A stretch of 64,000 nucleotides of DNA. It comes from an uncultured Bacteroidales bacterium. GTDB lineage: Bacteria; Bacteroidota; Bacteroidia; Bacteroidales; Barnesiellaceae. Positions 35,569-44,776 of the stretch are shown piece by piece. The notes beneath the pieces are model-generated. The model searched no databases, was not told the origin of the DNA, and worked only from the letters and a program-made list of their open reading frames with translations. The DNA lies in NCBI GenBank assembly GCA_949298955.1, contig CASFYQ010000002.1, positions 209,091-273,090 on the forward strand. The letters are read 5' to 3'. Both the position numbers and the translations under genes were made by a program. Numbering within the stretch: position 1 is the first letter of the stretch; each line of letters begins with the position of its first letter.

Positions 35569-36233
35569 CGGAAAAGTAAAATTTCGGCCAAAGCCAAGTC
35601 TACGGGGAGGGTTATTTTCAGATTCTCCCGGTTACCCTCGACCAGACGAGGGCTATATCCGGCCGCCTCGTAAACCGAGGCATCATCGGTAAAAGTCGGC
35701 CGATAAGGCTGCTCGTAAGCCCGCTTTATCTCGCCGCATCGAAATGTTTGAGGGGTCTGTACCGCCACGAAACAACTGCGGTCTACCGCCCGGCTGGCAT
35801 CATCGGGGAGAATCTGCCGCAAGGAATCGGTAAGCGGGAGTGTAGGGATAGCCCCGCCGCAAGACTCGGTCACCGAAAAACAACGCTCGATTACCGCATG
35901 GGCAACCAACGGACGCACCCCGTCATGAATAGCCACAAGACCCTCGTCGGGAAGAAGCGACAGCCCGTTGCGCACCGAGTGGAAGCGAGTCTCCCCTCCG
36001 GTAGCGATACGGTGCGGAACAGCGACAGACTGCTCGGCACACAGCTGTCGCCAATACGCCTGCTGCTCGGCGGGAAGCACGACAACCAGTTCCATCGAAG
36101 AGTCGAACCGATAGAAATTCTCGAGTGTATGAGCCAAGACGGCTTTCCCCGCCAAAGGCAAAAACTGCTTGGGCAGTTCGCTACCCATGCGGGTGCCTTT
36201 ACCGCCGGCTACTATGATTGCATATCGTTTCAT
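35565..36233 (-). CDS. ispD: 2-C-methyl-D-erythritol 4-phosphate cytidylyltransferase
   Basis: Third step of the MEP isoprenoid pathway: forms CDP-methylerythritol from MEP and CTP. The 222-residue protein has the nucleotide-binding start A-G-G-K-G-T-R-M-G-x-x-L-P-K-Q-F, the V-x-I-H-D-G-V-R-P-L motif and V-Q-T-P-Q-T-F. The ATG at 36233 starts the conserved N-terminus; upstream codons extend into a promoter repeat. The promoter box (36253-36260) lies only 20 nt upstream. It is co-transcribed with recG. Confidence 0.96.
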   Translation of the reverse strand: MKRYAIIVAGGKGTRMGSELPKQFLPLAGKAVLAHTLENFYRFDSSMELVVVLPAEQQAYWRQLCAEQSVAVPHRIATGGETRFHSVRNGLSLLPDEGLVAIHDGVRPLVAHAVIERCFSVTESCGGAIPTLPLTDSLRQILPDDASRAVDRSCFVAVQTPQTFRCGEIKRAYEQPYRPTFTDDASVYEAAGYSPRLVEGNRENLKITLPVDLALAEILLFR

Positions 36234-36252
36234 CGCGCGCGTTTTTATGTTG

Positions 36253-36315
36253 CAAAGATACTGAAAGGTGAGGGCAGAGACAAATGAAAACATGTGTTTT
36301 CAAGTTGGGATATGC
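36253..36315 (-). repeat. Dispersed palindrome-promoter repeat, locus 3 (one unit), facing ispD
   Basis: One unit on the minus strand with the palindrome GAAAAC/GTTTTC around ATGT, then TCTCTGCCCTCACCTTTCAG and the box TATCTTTG (36253-36260). Its arm sequence is nearly identical to the first unit at locus 1. Confidence 0.8.
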
Positions 36316-36406
36316 ACTCTCCCGAAAAACAGAGGGTAACAATCCATACCGAAAGCAAAAGGTGGGGAAGAAAACAGATGAGGGGCCGGCCCGTTCACAG
36401 GTTCGC

Positions 36407-36535
36407 AAAAAAAAGACTTTGTGGACGATTCCTCCTTTTCAGGTGTTATTGGGTCAAAAAAACTATGCTCACGCACAGAGGGGATCTCAAAATAACGATT
36501 CACATCGTATCATTATAGAATCGATCCACAAAGTC
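36407..36535 (-). terminator. Long-range hairpin with terminal T8 downstream of the DUF5106 gene
   Basis: A 17-bp stem with one bulge (36415-36431 with 36518-36535) closes an 86-nt loop and is followed on the minus strand by T8 (36407-36414). Its first arm begins at the stop codon of the gene. The loop holds a further 5-bp hairpin (ACGAT/ATCGT, 36495-36508). It may be an elaborate 3' UTR terminator, a processed RNA, or a small inverted-repeat element. Confidence 0.5.
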
Positions 36536-37440
36536 TATTCTTTTACTTTTATCGTCTGCTCTATCTCTTCGAGCGTGGTATTACGCAAAATTATCTTTTT
36601 ATCCTTATCCAGCAGATACATTGCCGGCATAATACGCAAATCGAAATAACGATCGCCCTCTTCCATCGAGGCCACAGTCCACTCTTTGGGGTATTCTCCT
36701 ATTTTAGCCAGCCACTCTTCGGTCTCTCCGTCGGGATAAAGCGACAGCACAACGAGCCGCTCCTCGCGTGTGGCTTGCAACAAAACCTGCGACACACTCA
36801 ACCGCAATGTCGCAATCGAACAATCGTCGCAGTCGGGATCGTTGATATAAAGCAGAATATAGGGCGATTTCTGTTTCTTGATTTTATACCGTTTATCACT
36901 CCCGGGCAATTTATATTCAAAGTTGGTTATCGTCATGCCCAGTTGATTCTTTGTCATCACATCGCACTGATAGGAGTAGCGTAACTTGCGCAACTTATCT
37001 ATCTTCTTCGAGTCGACCACCGCTTGGGCAAAAGGCAAATAAGCCTCTTCACTGACGAATGGCCCTTGCCCGCTGTACAGATATTTGTCGGCAATGTCGG
37101 CATAGAGCAATAGAATATCGCCATCGGTCGATGCCCGCTCCAACAAATGACCTATCGATTTCATCGTGCTCTCTCGCGAGGCGATGCGCATAATCGACGT
37201 AAAATCGACAAAGGCCTGCTCTACGACCAGCGGTGCTTCGAGATAGGCCCGGTTCTCCACCTCAAATTTGTCCCAATAATGCTCTATGAGATATTCGCTC
37301 CTTACGTCGGGCGTCGTCAAGCTATCGGGGATATCGGGTAATTGGTAAGGGGCCACGGCATTCTCTTGTGCTCCTGCCACTGCAAAAGCGCCCAGAACCA
37401 AAGCCAGCATCATACAAATTTTCAGCACTTTTCCTACCAT
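36535..37440 (-). CDS. DUF5106 / thioredoxin-like secreted protein
   Basis: A 301-residue exported protein. Signal peptide ends near A-V-A-G-A-Q. The N-terminal half resembles DUF5106, common before thioredoxin-like domains in Bacteroidetes. The C-terminal half has a thioredoxin-like fold with D-P-D-C-D-D-C (CxxC) near residue 205 and a late I-M-P-A-M-Y-L-L-D segment carrying the cis-Pro. It is likely a periplasmic redox or chaperone-like protein. It is preceded by a three-box promoter repeat and followed by an unusual long hairpin. Confidence 0.78.
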   Translation of the reverse strand: MVGKVLKICMMLALVLGAFAVAGAQENAVAPYQLPDIPDSLTTPDVRSEYLIEHYWDKFEVENRAYLEAPLVVEQAFVDFTSIMRIASRESTMKSIGHLLERASTDGDILLLYADIADKYLYSGQGPFVSEEAYLPFAQAVVDSKKIDKLRKLRYSYQCDVMTKNQLGMTITNFEYKLPGSDKRYKIKKQKSPYILLYINDPDCDDCSIATLRLSVSQVLLQATREERLVVLSLYPDGETEEWLAKIGEYPKEWTVASMEEGDRYFDLRIMPAMYLLDKDKKIILRNTTLEEIEQTIKVKE

Positions 37441-37507
37441 AAGAGCAATTCAACTTATCAACAAAACCCATACCGATGTTCCTTATACATTAAAACATCT
37501 GCATGAC

Positions 37508-37683
37508 AAAAAAATAGCGAAAGGCGAAAACAGCGAGTCAAACTTGCTTGAACTTTTTGCCGAGCCGCAGCCTGTTTTCGCAGTATGCAAAGATAGTGAA
37601 AAGCGAGAGCAGAGACAACCGAAAATAAGATTTTCAAGTTGGCTATGCCGAGCCGCAGCCTATTTTCGCAGTATGCAAAGATA
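37508..37683 (-). repeat. Dispersed palindrome-promoter repeat, locus 4 (two units plus a box), facing the DUF5106 gene
   Basis: Read on the minus strand: box TATCTTTG (37676-37683), a unit ending in TATCTTTG (37588-37595), and a unit ending in a degraded TATTTTTT (37508-37515). Both units begin CATACTGCGAAAA-AGGCTGCGGCTCGGC. Palindromes: TTGAAAATC/ATTTTC-like (about 37620-37637) and TTCAAGCAAGTTTGA (37539-37553). Confidence 0.82.
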
Positions 37684-37786
37684 GACAAATTATCTAACTC
37701 TGCAATCCCGCTCCCCTTTTTTATTTACTCTATGGGAAAAGAAAAGCCAAAGAGAGGCGATATTTTCGAGGGGAAAATCCTATTTC

Positions 37787-39127
37787 TCAGATTTTTTTAT
37801 CGGCCCATTTCCCTTTCCTCATATAGGTTGCCGAGAAAAGCAATATACCGAGGGCATAGACATGCTCGGTAGTCCAGCACAGAGCCACGTCGACCCGCAG
37901 CCAGAACACCATCACCACCACATAGACGACATAAATGAGCAATGTGACCAGCTCCAACAAAAAGGCCATGCGGGTATTGCCCGTGCCCGAAACAGTTTGA
38001 AAATAGATATTGCCCGGCACAATGAGCAGATAGGCCGAACAAAGGACAAAAAGCGACGGCACCGAAGCGGCTACGAGGTCGGGCATATCGGTATAGATGT
38101 GCAGCACGACAGTAGGGAAAAGAACAAAAAAGAGAATCAATGGCAATTCAAAAAGATAGGTCATGCGAATGCACTGCCCCAATGTACCCCGCACATACCG
38201 GGCATCGTCGGCCCCGATAAGGTTGCTGACAAGCGTACTGCACGTCGAAGCAAAGGCGATGACAACCATAAAGGGCAGAGCCGACACATTGCGGATAATG
38301 TTGGTTATCGCCAACGGGCGTTCGCCCAAATGTTCGACCGCAATGAAAAAGAGAAACCAGGTAGACATCGAAACGAAATTCTGGATCATGGTCCATACCG
38401 AGGTGTTCAAGATATGCCGCAACGAATCGCCCCGATGCAGCCCGAAGGTATTCAAACCATACTTGCGGACATCGACCCGCATGCGGGTATAAACCACAAA
38501 GAAGAGTACCGAGACCAACTCGGCCAGCGACGAACCGATGGCAGCTCCCGCAATGCCCATAGCCGGGAAACCCAATTTACCGAAAACGAAAATATAGTTG
38601 AAGACCACATTCGACAGCACCATAACCACCGAATTGAGGGTCAGCGTCTTGGTCTGTGTAGTTCCCACGAAAAAAGCCCTGAACATCACAGCGACGAATG
38701 CAAAGAAGAAGCCATAGACCCGCCAGCGGATATAACTCATGGCTGCCTCGTAGACATGAGGCGAGTCGATAAACTTGGCCAAAAGTATGGGCGAAATGAA
38801 ATAGGAGCAGACAAAGAGCACCAAGGCTACCCCCAGCAGAAACAGCGTCCCCTTGTAGAAGATGGGGCCTATGCGGGTGTAGTTTCCCTCGCCATTGCGA
38901 CGACCCATGATAATTTGCGCCCCCAGGCTGAACCCGAAGGCTATCATATAGAAAGTCATGTAATAGACCCCGGCAATGGCCGAAGCCCCCAGCTCAACCT
39001 CTCCTACCCGTCCCATGAAAGCTGTATCGGTCATGCCGATAAGCTGCTCCATCACCAGACTGATGAGTATGGGATAGGCAATGACCCAAATCTGCTTATA
39101 GCTGTATTTTACCGGATTACTCGCCAT
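37787..39127 (-). CDS. MATE family efflux transporter
   Basis: A 446-residue polytopic inner membrane protein with about twelve segments in two homologous halves. It has M-T-D-T-A-F-M-G-R-V-G and A-I-A-G-V-Y near the start, typical of MATE (MatE) antiporters that export cationic drugs or metabolites using sodium or protons. The ATG at 39127 (M-A-S-N-P-V-K-Y) overlaps the 3' end of the DUF3109 gene by 11 nt, so the two are co-transcribed. Confidence 0.9.
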   Translation of the reverse strand: MASNPVKYSYKQIWVIAYPILISLVMEQLIGMTDTAFMGRVGEVELGASAIAGVYYMTFYMIAFGFSLGAQIIMGRRNGEGNYTRIGPIFYKGTLFLLGVALVLFVCSYFISPILLAKFIDSPHVYEAAMSYIRWRVYGFFFAFVAVMFRAFFVGTTQTKTLTLNSVVMVLSNVVFNYIFVFGKLGFPAMGIAGAAIGSSLAELVSVLFFVVYTRMRVDVRKYGLNTFGLHRGDSLRHILNTSVWTMIQNFVSMSTWFLFFIAVEHLGERPLAITNIIRNVSALPFMVVIAFASTCSTLVSNLIGADDARYVRGTLGQCIRMTYLFELPLILFFVLFPTVVLHIYTDMPDLVAASVPSLFVLCSAYLLIVPGNIYFQTVSGTGNTRMAFLLELVTLLIYVVYVVVMVFWLRVDVALCWTTEHVYALGILLFSATYMRKGKWADKKI

Positions 39128-39725
39128 ACTGTTGCAAATAGGCTTCGGCAGCCTCACAAAGTTCGTTATACCAAGCTTCTCCAAACCGACGAATCAACGG
39201 CTCTTTCAAGAACTCATAAACCCGCACCTTTTCGCGACGGCCCAACACCTCGCCGGCCTTGCAGATTTTCCAACGGTGATAATTCACCGCCGAGAAATCG
39301 GGATACTCTTTCAAGCGTATGGGATAGAGATGGCACGAAAGGGGTTTGTAAAAATCGATTTTCCCGGCACGAAAAGCCTTCTCGATGGCACACTGGCACA
39401 TGCCGTTCTTGTCGTAACAGGTAAACACACAGTCTTTACCGTTGACAATCGAGGTGACCAGGTCGCCCTCTTCATCGACATAAGCTACCCCTTGTTGCTC
39501 GATTACCCGCCGGGCCTCGGGCAACAAGTCGTCCCACACCACCCCGAGAATCTCTTTGAGTTTGCGGCACTCCTCCTCGGAGACCGGTGCTCCGGCGTCG
39601 CCTTCGACACAACAGGCTCCCAGACATTTCTCCAAGTTGCAAACAAAAAAACGCTCTACGACGTCGAGGCTCACCAGAGCACGGCCTACTTGCAGCATAA
39701 TTTCCTCGGTTTCGATTGATTTCAT
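39117..39725 (-). CDS. DUF3109 family Cys-rich protein
   Basis: A 202-residue cytoplasmic protein of DUF3109. Conserved cysteines: C-N-L-E-K-C-L-G-A-C-C near residue 30, a central C-V-F-T-C-Y-D-x-N-G-M-C-Q-C-A-I-E cluster near 105 and P-L-S-C-H-L-Y-P-I near 130. The pattern resembles YkgJ-type metal or Fe-S cluster proteins. Function is not known. It overlaps the MATE transporter gene, a coupling that may be only operonic. Confidence 0.85.
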   Translation of the reverse strand: MKSIETEEIMLQVGRALVSLDVVERFFVCNLEKCLGACCVEGDAGAPVSEEECRKLKEILGVVWDDLLPEARRVIEQQGVAYVDEEGDLVTSIVNGKDCVFTCYDKNGMCQCAIEKAFRAGKIDFYKPLSCHLYPIRLKEYPDFSAVNYHRWKICKAGEVLGRREKVRVYEFLKEPLIRRFGEAWYNELCEAAEAYLQQYGE

Positions 39726-39742
39726 CAGTGATTACAAGGCAG

Positions 39743-39772
39743 AAAAGCCGGAGTGCAAGTTTGCACTCCGGC
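39743..39772 (-). terminator. Intrinsic terminator of gpmI
   Basis: A perfect 12-bp stem (39747-39758 with 39761-39772) is followed on the minus strand by TTTT, between gpmI and the DUF3109 gene. Confidence 0.88.
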
Positions 39773-39794
39773 ATATTTCCTTCATAGATTACAG

Positions 39795-41309
39795 TTATTT
39801 CAACAGGTCGCGACCCGTCATCTCGGCCGGCTGGGGCAAACCCAAAATGTGACAAATAGAAGGAGCCACATCGGCCAGGATACCATCTTCGACACGAGCC
39901 TCTTTGTTCTCGGTCACATAGACAAAGGGTACCGGGTTGAGCGAGTGCGCCGTATTGGGCGTACCGTCGGGGTTCTCGGCATTGTCGGCATTACCGTGGT
40001 CGGCAATGATAATCACCTCGTAGCCGTTGGCTTTGGCTGCCTCGACCGTATCGCGCACACAAGCGTCGATGGCCACGACCGCTTTTTCGATAGCCGAGTA
40101 AACGCCGGTGTGTCCCACCATGTCGCCGTTGGCATAGTTCACGACGATAAAGTCGTATTTGTTCTCATTGATGGCGGCAACCAGTTTGTCTTTCACCTCA
40201 TAGGCACTCATCTCGGGTTTCAGGTCATAGGTAGCCACCTTGGGCGACGGAACCAAAATGCGATCCTCACCTTCGAACGGAGCTTCGCGGCCGCCGTTGA
40301 AGAAGAAAGTCACGTGGGCATATTTCTCGGTCTCGGCGATATGCAACTGGCGCATGTTCGATTTCGACAGATATTCGCCCAGCGTGTTGTGCACATTCTC
40401 CTTGTCGAAGAGAATATGTACACCTTTGAACGAAGCGTCATAGGGAGTCATGCAGTAATATTGCAGCCCGGGAATGGTGTGCATGCCGGCCTCGGGCATA
40501 TCCTGCTGCGTGAGCACGATGGTGAGTTCTTTGGCTCGGTCGTTGCGATAGTTGAAGAAGATAACCACATCGCCCTCTTTGATACGCCCGTCGCAGGTCG
40601 AGTTGACGATAGGTTTGATAAATTCGTCGGTCACATCGGCGTCATACGACTCCTGCATGGCCTGTACCATGTTGTCCGATTTGCGGCCGATACCGTTTAC
40701 CAGCAAGTCATAGGCCTCTTTCACCCGCTCCCAGCGTTTGTCTCGATCCATGGCATAATAGCGGCCGATGATGGTGGCCACCTTGCCGGCCGATGCGGCG
40801 CAGTGTGCCTCCAAAGCCTCGATAAAGCCCTTGCCGCTGCGAGGGTCGGTATCACGGCCGTCCATAAAGCAGTGGATAAAGGTATTTTCCAAGCCATATT
40901 CTTTGGCGATATCACACAGTTTGAACAAGTGGTCGAGCGAGCTGTGCACGCCGCCATCGGAGGTCAAACCCATAAAGTGGATATTCTTGCCGTTGTCGCG
41001 GGCATACGAGAAAGCCGAAACGACCTCTTTGTTCTGCATGATGGAGTTGTCGGCACAAGCCTTGTTGATTTTTACCAAATCCTGATAAACGATACGGCCA
41101 GCACCGATATTAAGGTGACCCACCTCCGAGTTACCCATCTGACCGTCGGGCAAACCCACATTCTCGCCGCTGGCCTGCAACTGCGAGTGAGGATAGGTTT
41201 TCAACAGATAGTCCCAATAAGGAGTGGGGGTATTGTAAATCACATCTGCGTGCGAATGATTGCCGATGCCCCAGCCATCGAGAATCATCAAAAGTGCTTT
41301 TTTACTCAT
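39795..41309 (-). CDS. gpmI: 2,3-bisphosphoglycerate-independent phosphoglycerate mutase
   Basis: Glycolytic enzyme interconverting 3- and 2-phosphoglycerate with two Mn ions. The 504-residue protein has M-I-L-D-G-W-G-I-G at the start, catalytic Ser in [15 protein letters not shown], then D-G-R-D-T-D-P and the C-terminal metal site A-D-H-G-N-A-D. It is transcribed alone. A -7 box (minus strand TATCTTTG, 41511-41518) implies a GC-rich leader of about 195 nt. Confidence 0.97.
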   Translation of the reverse strand: MSKKALLMILDGWGIGNHSHADVIYNTPTPYWDYLLKTYPHSQLQASGENVGLPDGQMGNSEVGHLNIGAGRIVYQDLVKINKACADNSIMQNKEVVSAFSYARDNGKNIHFMGLTSDGGVHSSLDHLFKLCDIAKEYGLENTFIHCFMDGRDTDPRSGKGFIEALEAHCAASAGKVATIIGRYYAMDRDKRWERVKEAYDLLVNGIGRKSDNMVQAMQESYDADVTDEFIKPIVNSTCDGRIKEGDVVIFFNYRNDRAKELTIVLTQQDMPEAGMHTIPGLQYYCMTPYDASFKGVHILFDKENVHNTLGEYLSKSNMRQLHIAETEKYAHVTFFFNGGREAPFEGEDRILVPSPKVATYDLKPEMSAYEVKDKLVAAINENKYDFIVVNYANGDMVGHTGVYSAIEKAVVAIDACVRDTVEAAKANGYEVIIIADHGNADNAENPDGTPNTAHSLNPVPFVYVTENKEARVEDGILADVAPSICHILGLPQPAEMTGRDLLK

Positions 41310-41518
41310 CGCTTTCTATTATTTAGAGTTATTTATCTTCCTATTCTTTCCTCGGCAAAAACAGTGCCGAAATCACCCCGGCAGGCTCGCACCCGCCGTT
41401 CGCCCCGCAGCCTCGGCCCCGAGGCTGTCAAATTGTCCTGCGCCTCATCGGGTTACACCGCCCCGGTCTTGTCTTGCAGGCAACCGCCTCGGGTTCTTGC
41501 GTAGGCTCTGCAAAGATA
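41310..41518 (-). promoter_or_regulatory. Promoter box and GC-rich structured leader of gpmI
   Basis: On the minus strand the box TATCTTTG is followed by AGAGCC and about 150 nt of very GC-rich sequence. This holds perfect hairpins: CAGCCTCG/CGAGGCTG (41408-41427), AGGC/GCCT with a GGTT loop, and CGGCA/TGCCG near 41353-41369. No coding frame is convincing. A known riboswitch was not recognised. Confidence 0.4.
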
Positions 41519-41640
41519 GTGCAAACCGCGGGCTCCGCAAAATTTATTTCAATTCGTTATAAGGCAGAAATTATTTACCCCCATACTCCTCCCGAAAAAC
41601 GCCCCGTCTCCAATCGCCCTCATCAAACGATCGAGGACAT

Positions 41641-41674
41641 AAAAAGGGACCCTGCCTACCACCGGCAGAGCCCC
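41641..41674 (-). terminator. Intrinsic terminator of the LRR gene
   Basis: The arms 41646-41656 and 41664-41674 pair over 11 bp (two G-U) and are followed on the minus strand by T5. Confidence 0.8.
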
Positions 41675-41733
41675 CGTATCCAGTCGAAACGAGCCGACAC
41701 GGAAATCGTCACCGTTTCACGATCTTGCAAAAG

Positions 41734-44604
41734 TTACCGGCACAACACCTTAACCCGGTTCGTACCGCAACAAACGATATAAGCCCCTTTATCGAGCGGC
41801 AATCGGTTATCGCCAGCCACGCCGTTCATTTGGGCAACCAACCGGCCTTGAAGGTCATACACAACCACAGGCATGGCACAATCCAAACAAACGGTGAGTC
41901 CATTTCCACCCTCCGTAATTATCCTGAAGCCGTTTTCAGCCTGCTCTATTCCCGAGAAATCCATACCTTCCAAGGTAAACGACTCTTTCCACAATCCCCC
42001 CTTGGTCCAATACTCATAATAGCTTTCTTGCGGTACATACAACATACAGCTCTTAGGCACATTGGTAAAAGGTGCATAGGTCGCATACAAATAATATCCG
42101 TTACGGCCATAACGATAATCTTCATAGACCTCTGTTTCGGGAGGAACCGGGGCTTGCAGATAAACTTTCTTGAGGTTCACGCAATCTTCCAGGAACGAAT
42201 AGCCCACCTTCTTCACACCACTCAAGAGATAAACCACTTCAAGGTTATCGCAGCCCTCCAAAAGGCCTCGCGGAACATTCTCATTAGCCTCCGGCACTAT
42301 AAATACCCTAAAGCCCGTGCCCGAGAATGCATAATCACCCAGTTCCACCGTCTCGGGCAATGTAATGTTCTGCAACAGCGAGCAACCTGTAAAGGCCGAC
42401 TCTTCTATCCGTTTAAGTCCCTGTGGCAAGGTGACTTGAGACAAGCTCTTACACCACGAGAAAGTAGACTGCCGAATGGTATCGACCGATGCCGGAATCA
42501 CTATACTGCCCAAAGCACTGCCGCAAAAAGCCGCTTTTCCTATCTCCGAAACCGTTTCGGGAAGAACGATATCGGTCAACCGGCTGCAATCCAAGAAACA
42601 GGAATCGCCTATCGACTCCAAGCGTTCCGGAAGCTCTATGGACTCTATACCGACACCTCTAAAAGCCCTGGCCGACAGTCGGGTCGTAGCCGGCGACAGA
42701 GTCACATGCCGCAACGAAAGACACCCATCGAAAAATTCCCGACTCACTCCGGTTATCTTTTCAGGGAACTGAAAGTCGGTCAGCTCGGCACAATTGCGTA
42801 TACACCCCTCGCCCAGATTCTGCACCGTGGCAGGAAGCAACAAAGATACAAAGCTACACGAGACGAATGCGTAGTCGCCAACAGAAGCCGTTTGCGGCGA
42901 GAGACTTACCTGCGACAAATTACTACACCCGGCAAAGCACCCCTCGGGAATTTGAGTCACCCCGCTCGGCACATTTATCGACGCCAATCGGGTACAAGCA
43001 AATACCGAATCGCCCATTTGCGTTAACGACTGGGGCAAAGAGACCTGCTCCAAGTAGGCGCAGTCGAAGAAGAGTTTGCGGGGAAGGCTTTGCAACGAAG
43101 AGGCCGACATATCGACCGTCTTAAACTGTTTACACCCGCCAAAAGCGCCCTCTCCGACAGACTCGATTGCTGCCGAAATAACCAATTGATTATCGACCGG
43201 TTCTATATTACCCAGTTTTACTTTTTTCAGCCTCCAGCAATTATAAAAGCTGCCTGCACCCACACGCGTCACCTTGGGAAATGACACCTCGGTCAACGCC
43301 AGGCAATAATTAAACACCTCGTCGCCTATCGCCGTCACCTGCGGGAAAGACAATACGGAACAAAGTTGCGAACACGAGCTAAACGCTCCATCGCCGATAA
43401 AATCAATGCGATTATCAGCCGGAATATCCAACCATTTCAACACCGATCCGGCAAATGCCCTGCTGCCTATCTTCGTAATGCTCTCAGGCAAATAGATTTC
43501 ACTAATTCCCGATCCGGAAAAAGCAAACGATGGAACTGAATCGCCCTCCATGCGGCATTCCCGCAAATCGAGCACACGAAGAAAAGCCGTATTCGACAAA
43601 TTGTTCAAAACCGTAAGATCATCCTTGTTCAATGTCCCGGTTATCCGAAAGCCTTTTGATTGAATCAGGCTCTCGGAGGTTAGCTTCGAAGACAACGTCC
43701 CCGGTGTTTCCACATGAAGGTCGGTATATTCTATGTCCCATCGCAACGTATCTCCGGCACTCAAATTATCAACCTCTACCACACGCTCAAACCGCCAAGC
43801 CTCCGAATATTTCTCCCGGCTTCCTATCGGCACATACAAATGGCAAGCAACCCTCGTGACATTATCAAAACACGACATCCAGTTTCCTTCGGTTCCCAAC
43901 GTAGGAACGACATTCGACATCATGGAAATTTCGTCCAGCGACTCACATCCAGAAAACGATTTCTCCCCTATTTTTGTCAAGCGATTGGGCAATTGCACGC
44001 GACGGAGCGACGCACAATTCGTAAAAGAGTTTTCCCCGATTTCCGTTACCTGCTCAGGGAACTGCAAACTACAAAGCGAAAGACAATCCACGAAAGAATA
44101 TGCACCTATCACAGTCACATTATCCGATATCTCCAACGTTTCAATCGCACAATTCTTGAAAGAGTCATAAGTCGTCTTTGCCGCAATTCTCCCTATTTCT
44201 TTTAGCTGAGGGCACGACACAAAACTGGAATATATCTCAGACGTCACCCCATCAAGATTTATTTTCTGAATGGCCGACTCTTTAAATGAATTGACTATTG
44301 AATAACAAGTTTCCGGCAAACGCACCTCCTTCAACGAACTGTTTTTACAGAAACAGTCACTGATCATATTAACTCTCGTCTCTTCAATATCCAGAGCCTG
44401 AACTACATTTGCTTGCCCCACATAATACAAATCGAGATGATTGATATTCCCAACCAGCTTCAAGTGGGTTATCGTCTTGAGTTCTTCCTCAGAAAGGATT
44501 TTATCAAGGCCTCCCGCCTCATAGCATGTAACCGTCTTATACTCTTCGGCAAAGACAGGGAACACACTCAACCACAAAAGCAACAGTGTCACTACTTTTT
44601 TCAT
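41734..44604 (-). CDS. BspA-like leucine-rich repeat surface protein
   Basis: A 956-residue exported protein. Signal peptide ends V-F-A-E. More than twenty BspA/LRR_5 units follow with the I-x-x-x-A-F-x-x-C-x-x-L-x-x-V-x-L-P pattern. A final region of about 65 residues (…V-V-Y-D-L-Q-G-R-L-V…) resembles a type IX secretion C-terminal domain. BspA-like proteins mediate adhesion to host or bacterial partners, so this is probably a surface-attached adhesin, if the tail is functional. It is divergent from the beta-helix gene. Box TATGTTTG lies at 44639-44646 (minus). Confidence 0.85.
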   Translation of the reverse strand: MKKVVTLLLLWLSVFPVFAEEYKTVTCYEAGGLDKILSEEELKTITHLKLVGNINHLDLYYVGQANVVQALDIEETRVNMISDCFCKNSSLKEVRLPETCYSIVNSFKESAIQKINLDGVTSEIYSSFVSCPQLKEIGRIAAKTTYDSFKNCAIETLEISDNVTVIGAYSFVDCLSLCSLQFPEQVTEIGENSFTNCASLRRVQLPNRLTKIGEKSFSGCESLDEISMMSNVVPTLGTEGNWMSCFDNVTRVACHLYVPIGSREKYSEAWRFERVVEVDNLSAGDTLRWDIEYTDLHVETPGTLSSKLTSESLIQSKGFRITGTLNKDDLTVLNNLSNTAFLRVLDLRECRMEGDSVPSFAFSGSGISEIYLPESITKIGSRAFAGSVLKWLDIPADNRIDFIGDGAFSSCSQLCSVLSFPQVTAIGDEVFNYCLALTEVSFPKVTRVGAGSFYNCWRLKKVKLGNIEPVDNQLVISAAIESVGEGAFGGCKQFKTVDMSASSLQSLPRKLFFDCAYLEQVSLPQSLTQMGDSVFACTRLASINVPSGVTQIPEGCFAGCSNLSQVSLSPQTASVGDYAFVSCSFVSLLLPATVQNLGEGCIRNCAELTDFQFPEKITGVSREFFDGCLSLRHVTLSPATTRLSARAFRGVGIESIELPERLESIGDSCFLDCSRLTDIVLPETVSEIGKAAFCGSALGSIVIPASVDTIRQSTFSWCKSLSQVTLPQGLKRIEESAFTGCSLLQNITLPETVELGDYAFSGTGFRVFIVPEANENVPRGLLEGCDNLEVVYLLSGVKKVGYSFLEDCVNLKKVYLQAPVPPETEVYEDYRYGRNGYYLYATYAPFTNVPKSCMLYVPQESYYEYWTKGGLWKESFTLEGMDFSGIEQAENGFRIITEGGNGLTVCLDCAMPVVVYDLQGRLVAQMNGVAGDNRLPLDKGAYIVCCGTNRVKVLCR

Positions 44605-44739
44605 AGCTATTCCTCCTTGTTAAGCAAAGTCTCTATTACAAACATAGTGACTTTTTATTTAATTAACAACCCCATGAACAACTTTATTTGTAAAATCATA
44701 ATATTACCATCATGCCATAAAATCAGCCTCTCTCCGCTC

Positions 44740-44747
44740 TACTTTTG
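44740..44747 (+). promoter_or_regulatory. Bacteroidetes -7 box of the beta-helix gene
   Basis: TACTTTTG matches TAnnTTTG and lies 29 nt ahead of the start at 44777, in the divergent intergenic region shared with the LRR gene. Confidence 0.55.
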
Positions 44748-44776
44748 CAGTGTATTAACCACCAAATTCTTTCATT

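Noticed and set aside
37862..39424. 520-codon plus-strand frame opposite the MATE gene
   Set aside because: Very rich in His, Gln and Arg, as expected for the complement of a membrane protein gene; no homology recognised.
39753..41504. 583-codon plus-strand frame opposite gpmI
   Set aside because: Antisense shadow of a highly conserved glycolytic gene; no promoter or domain supports it.
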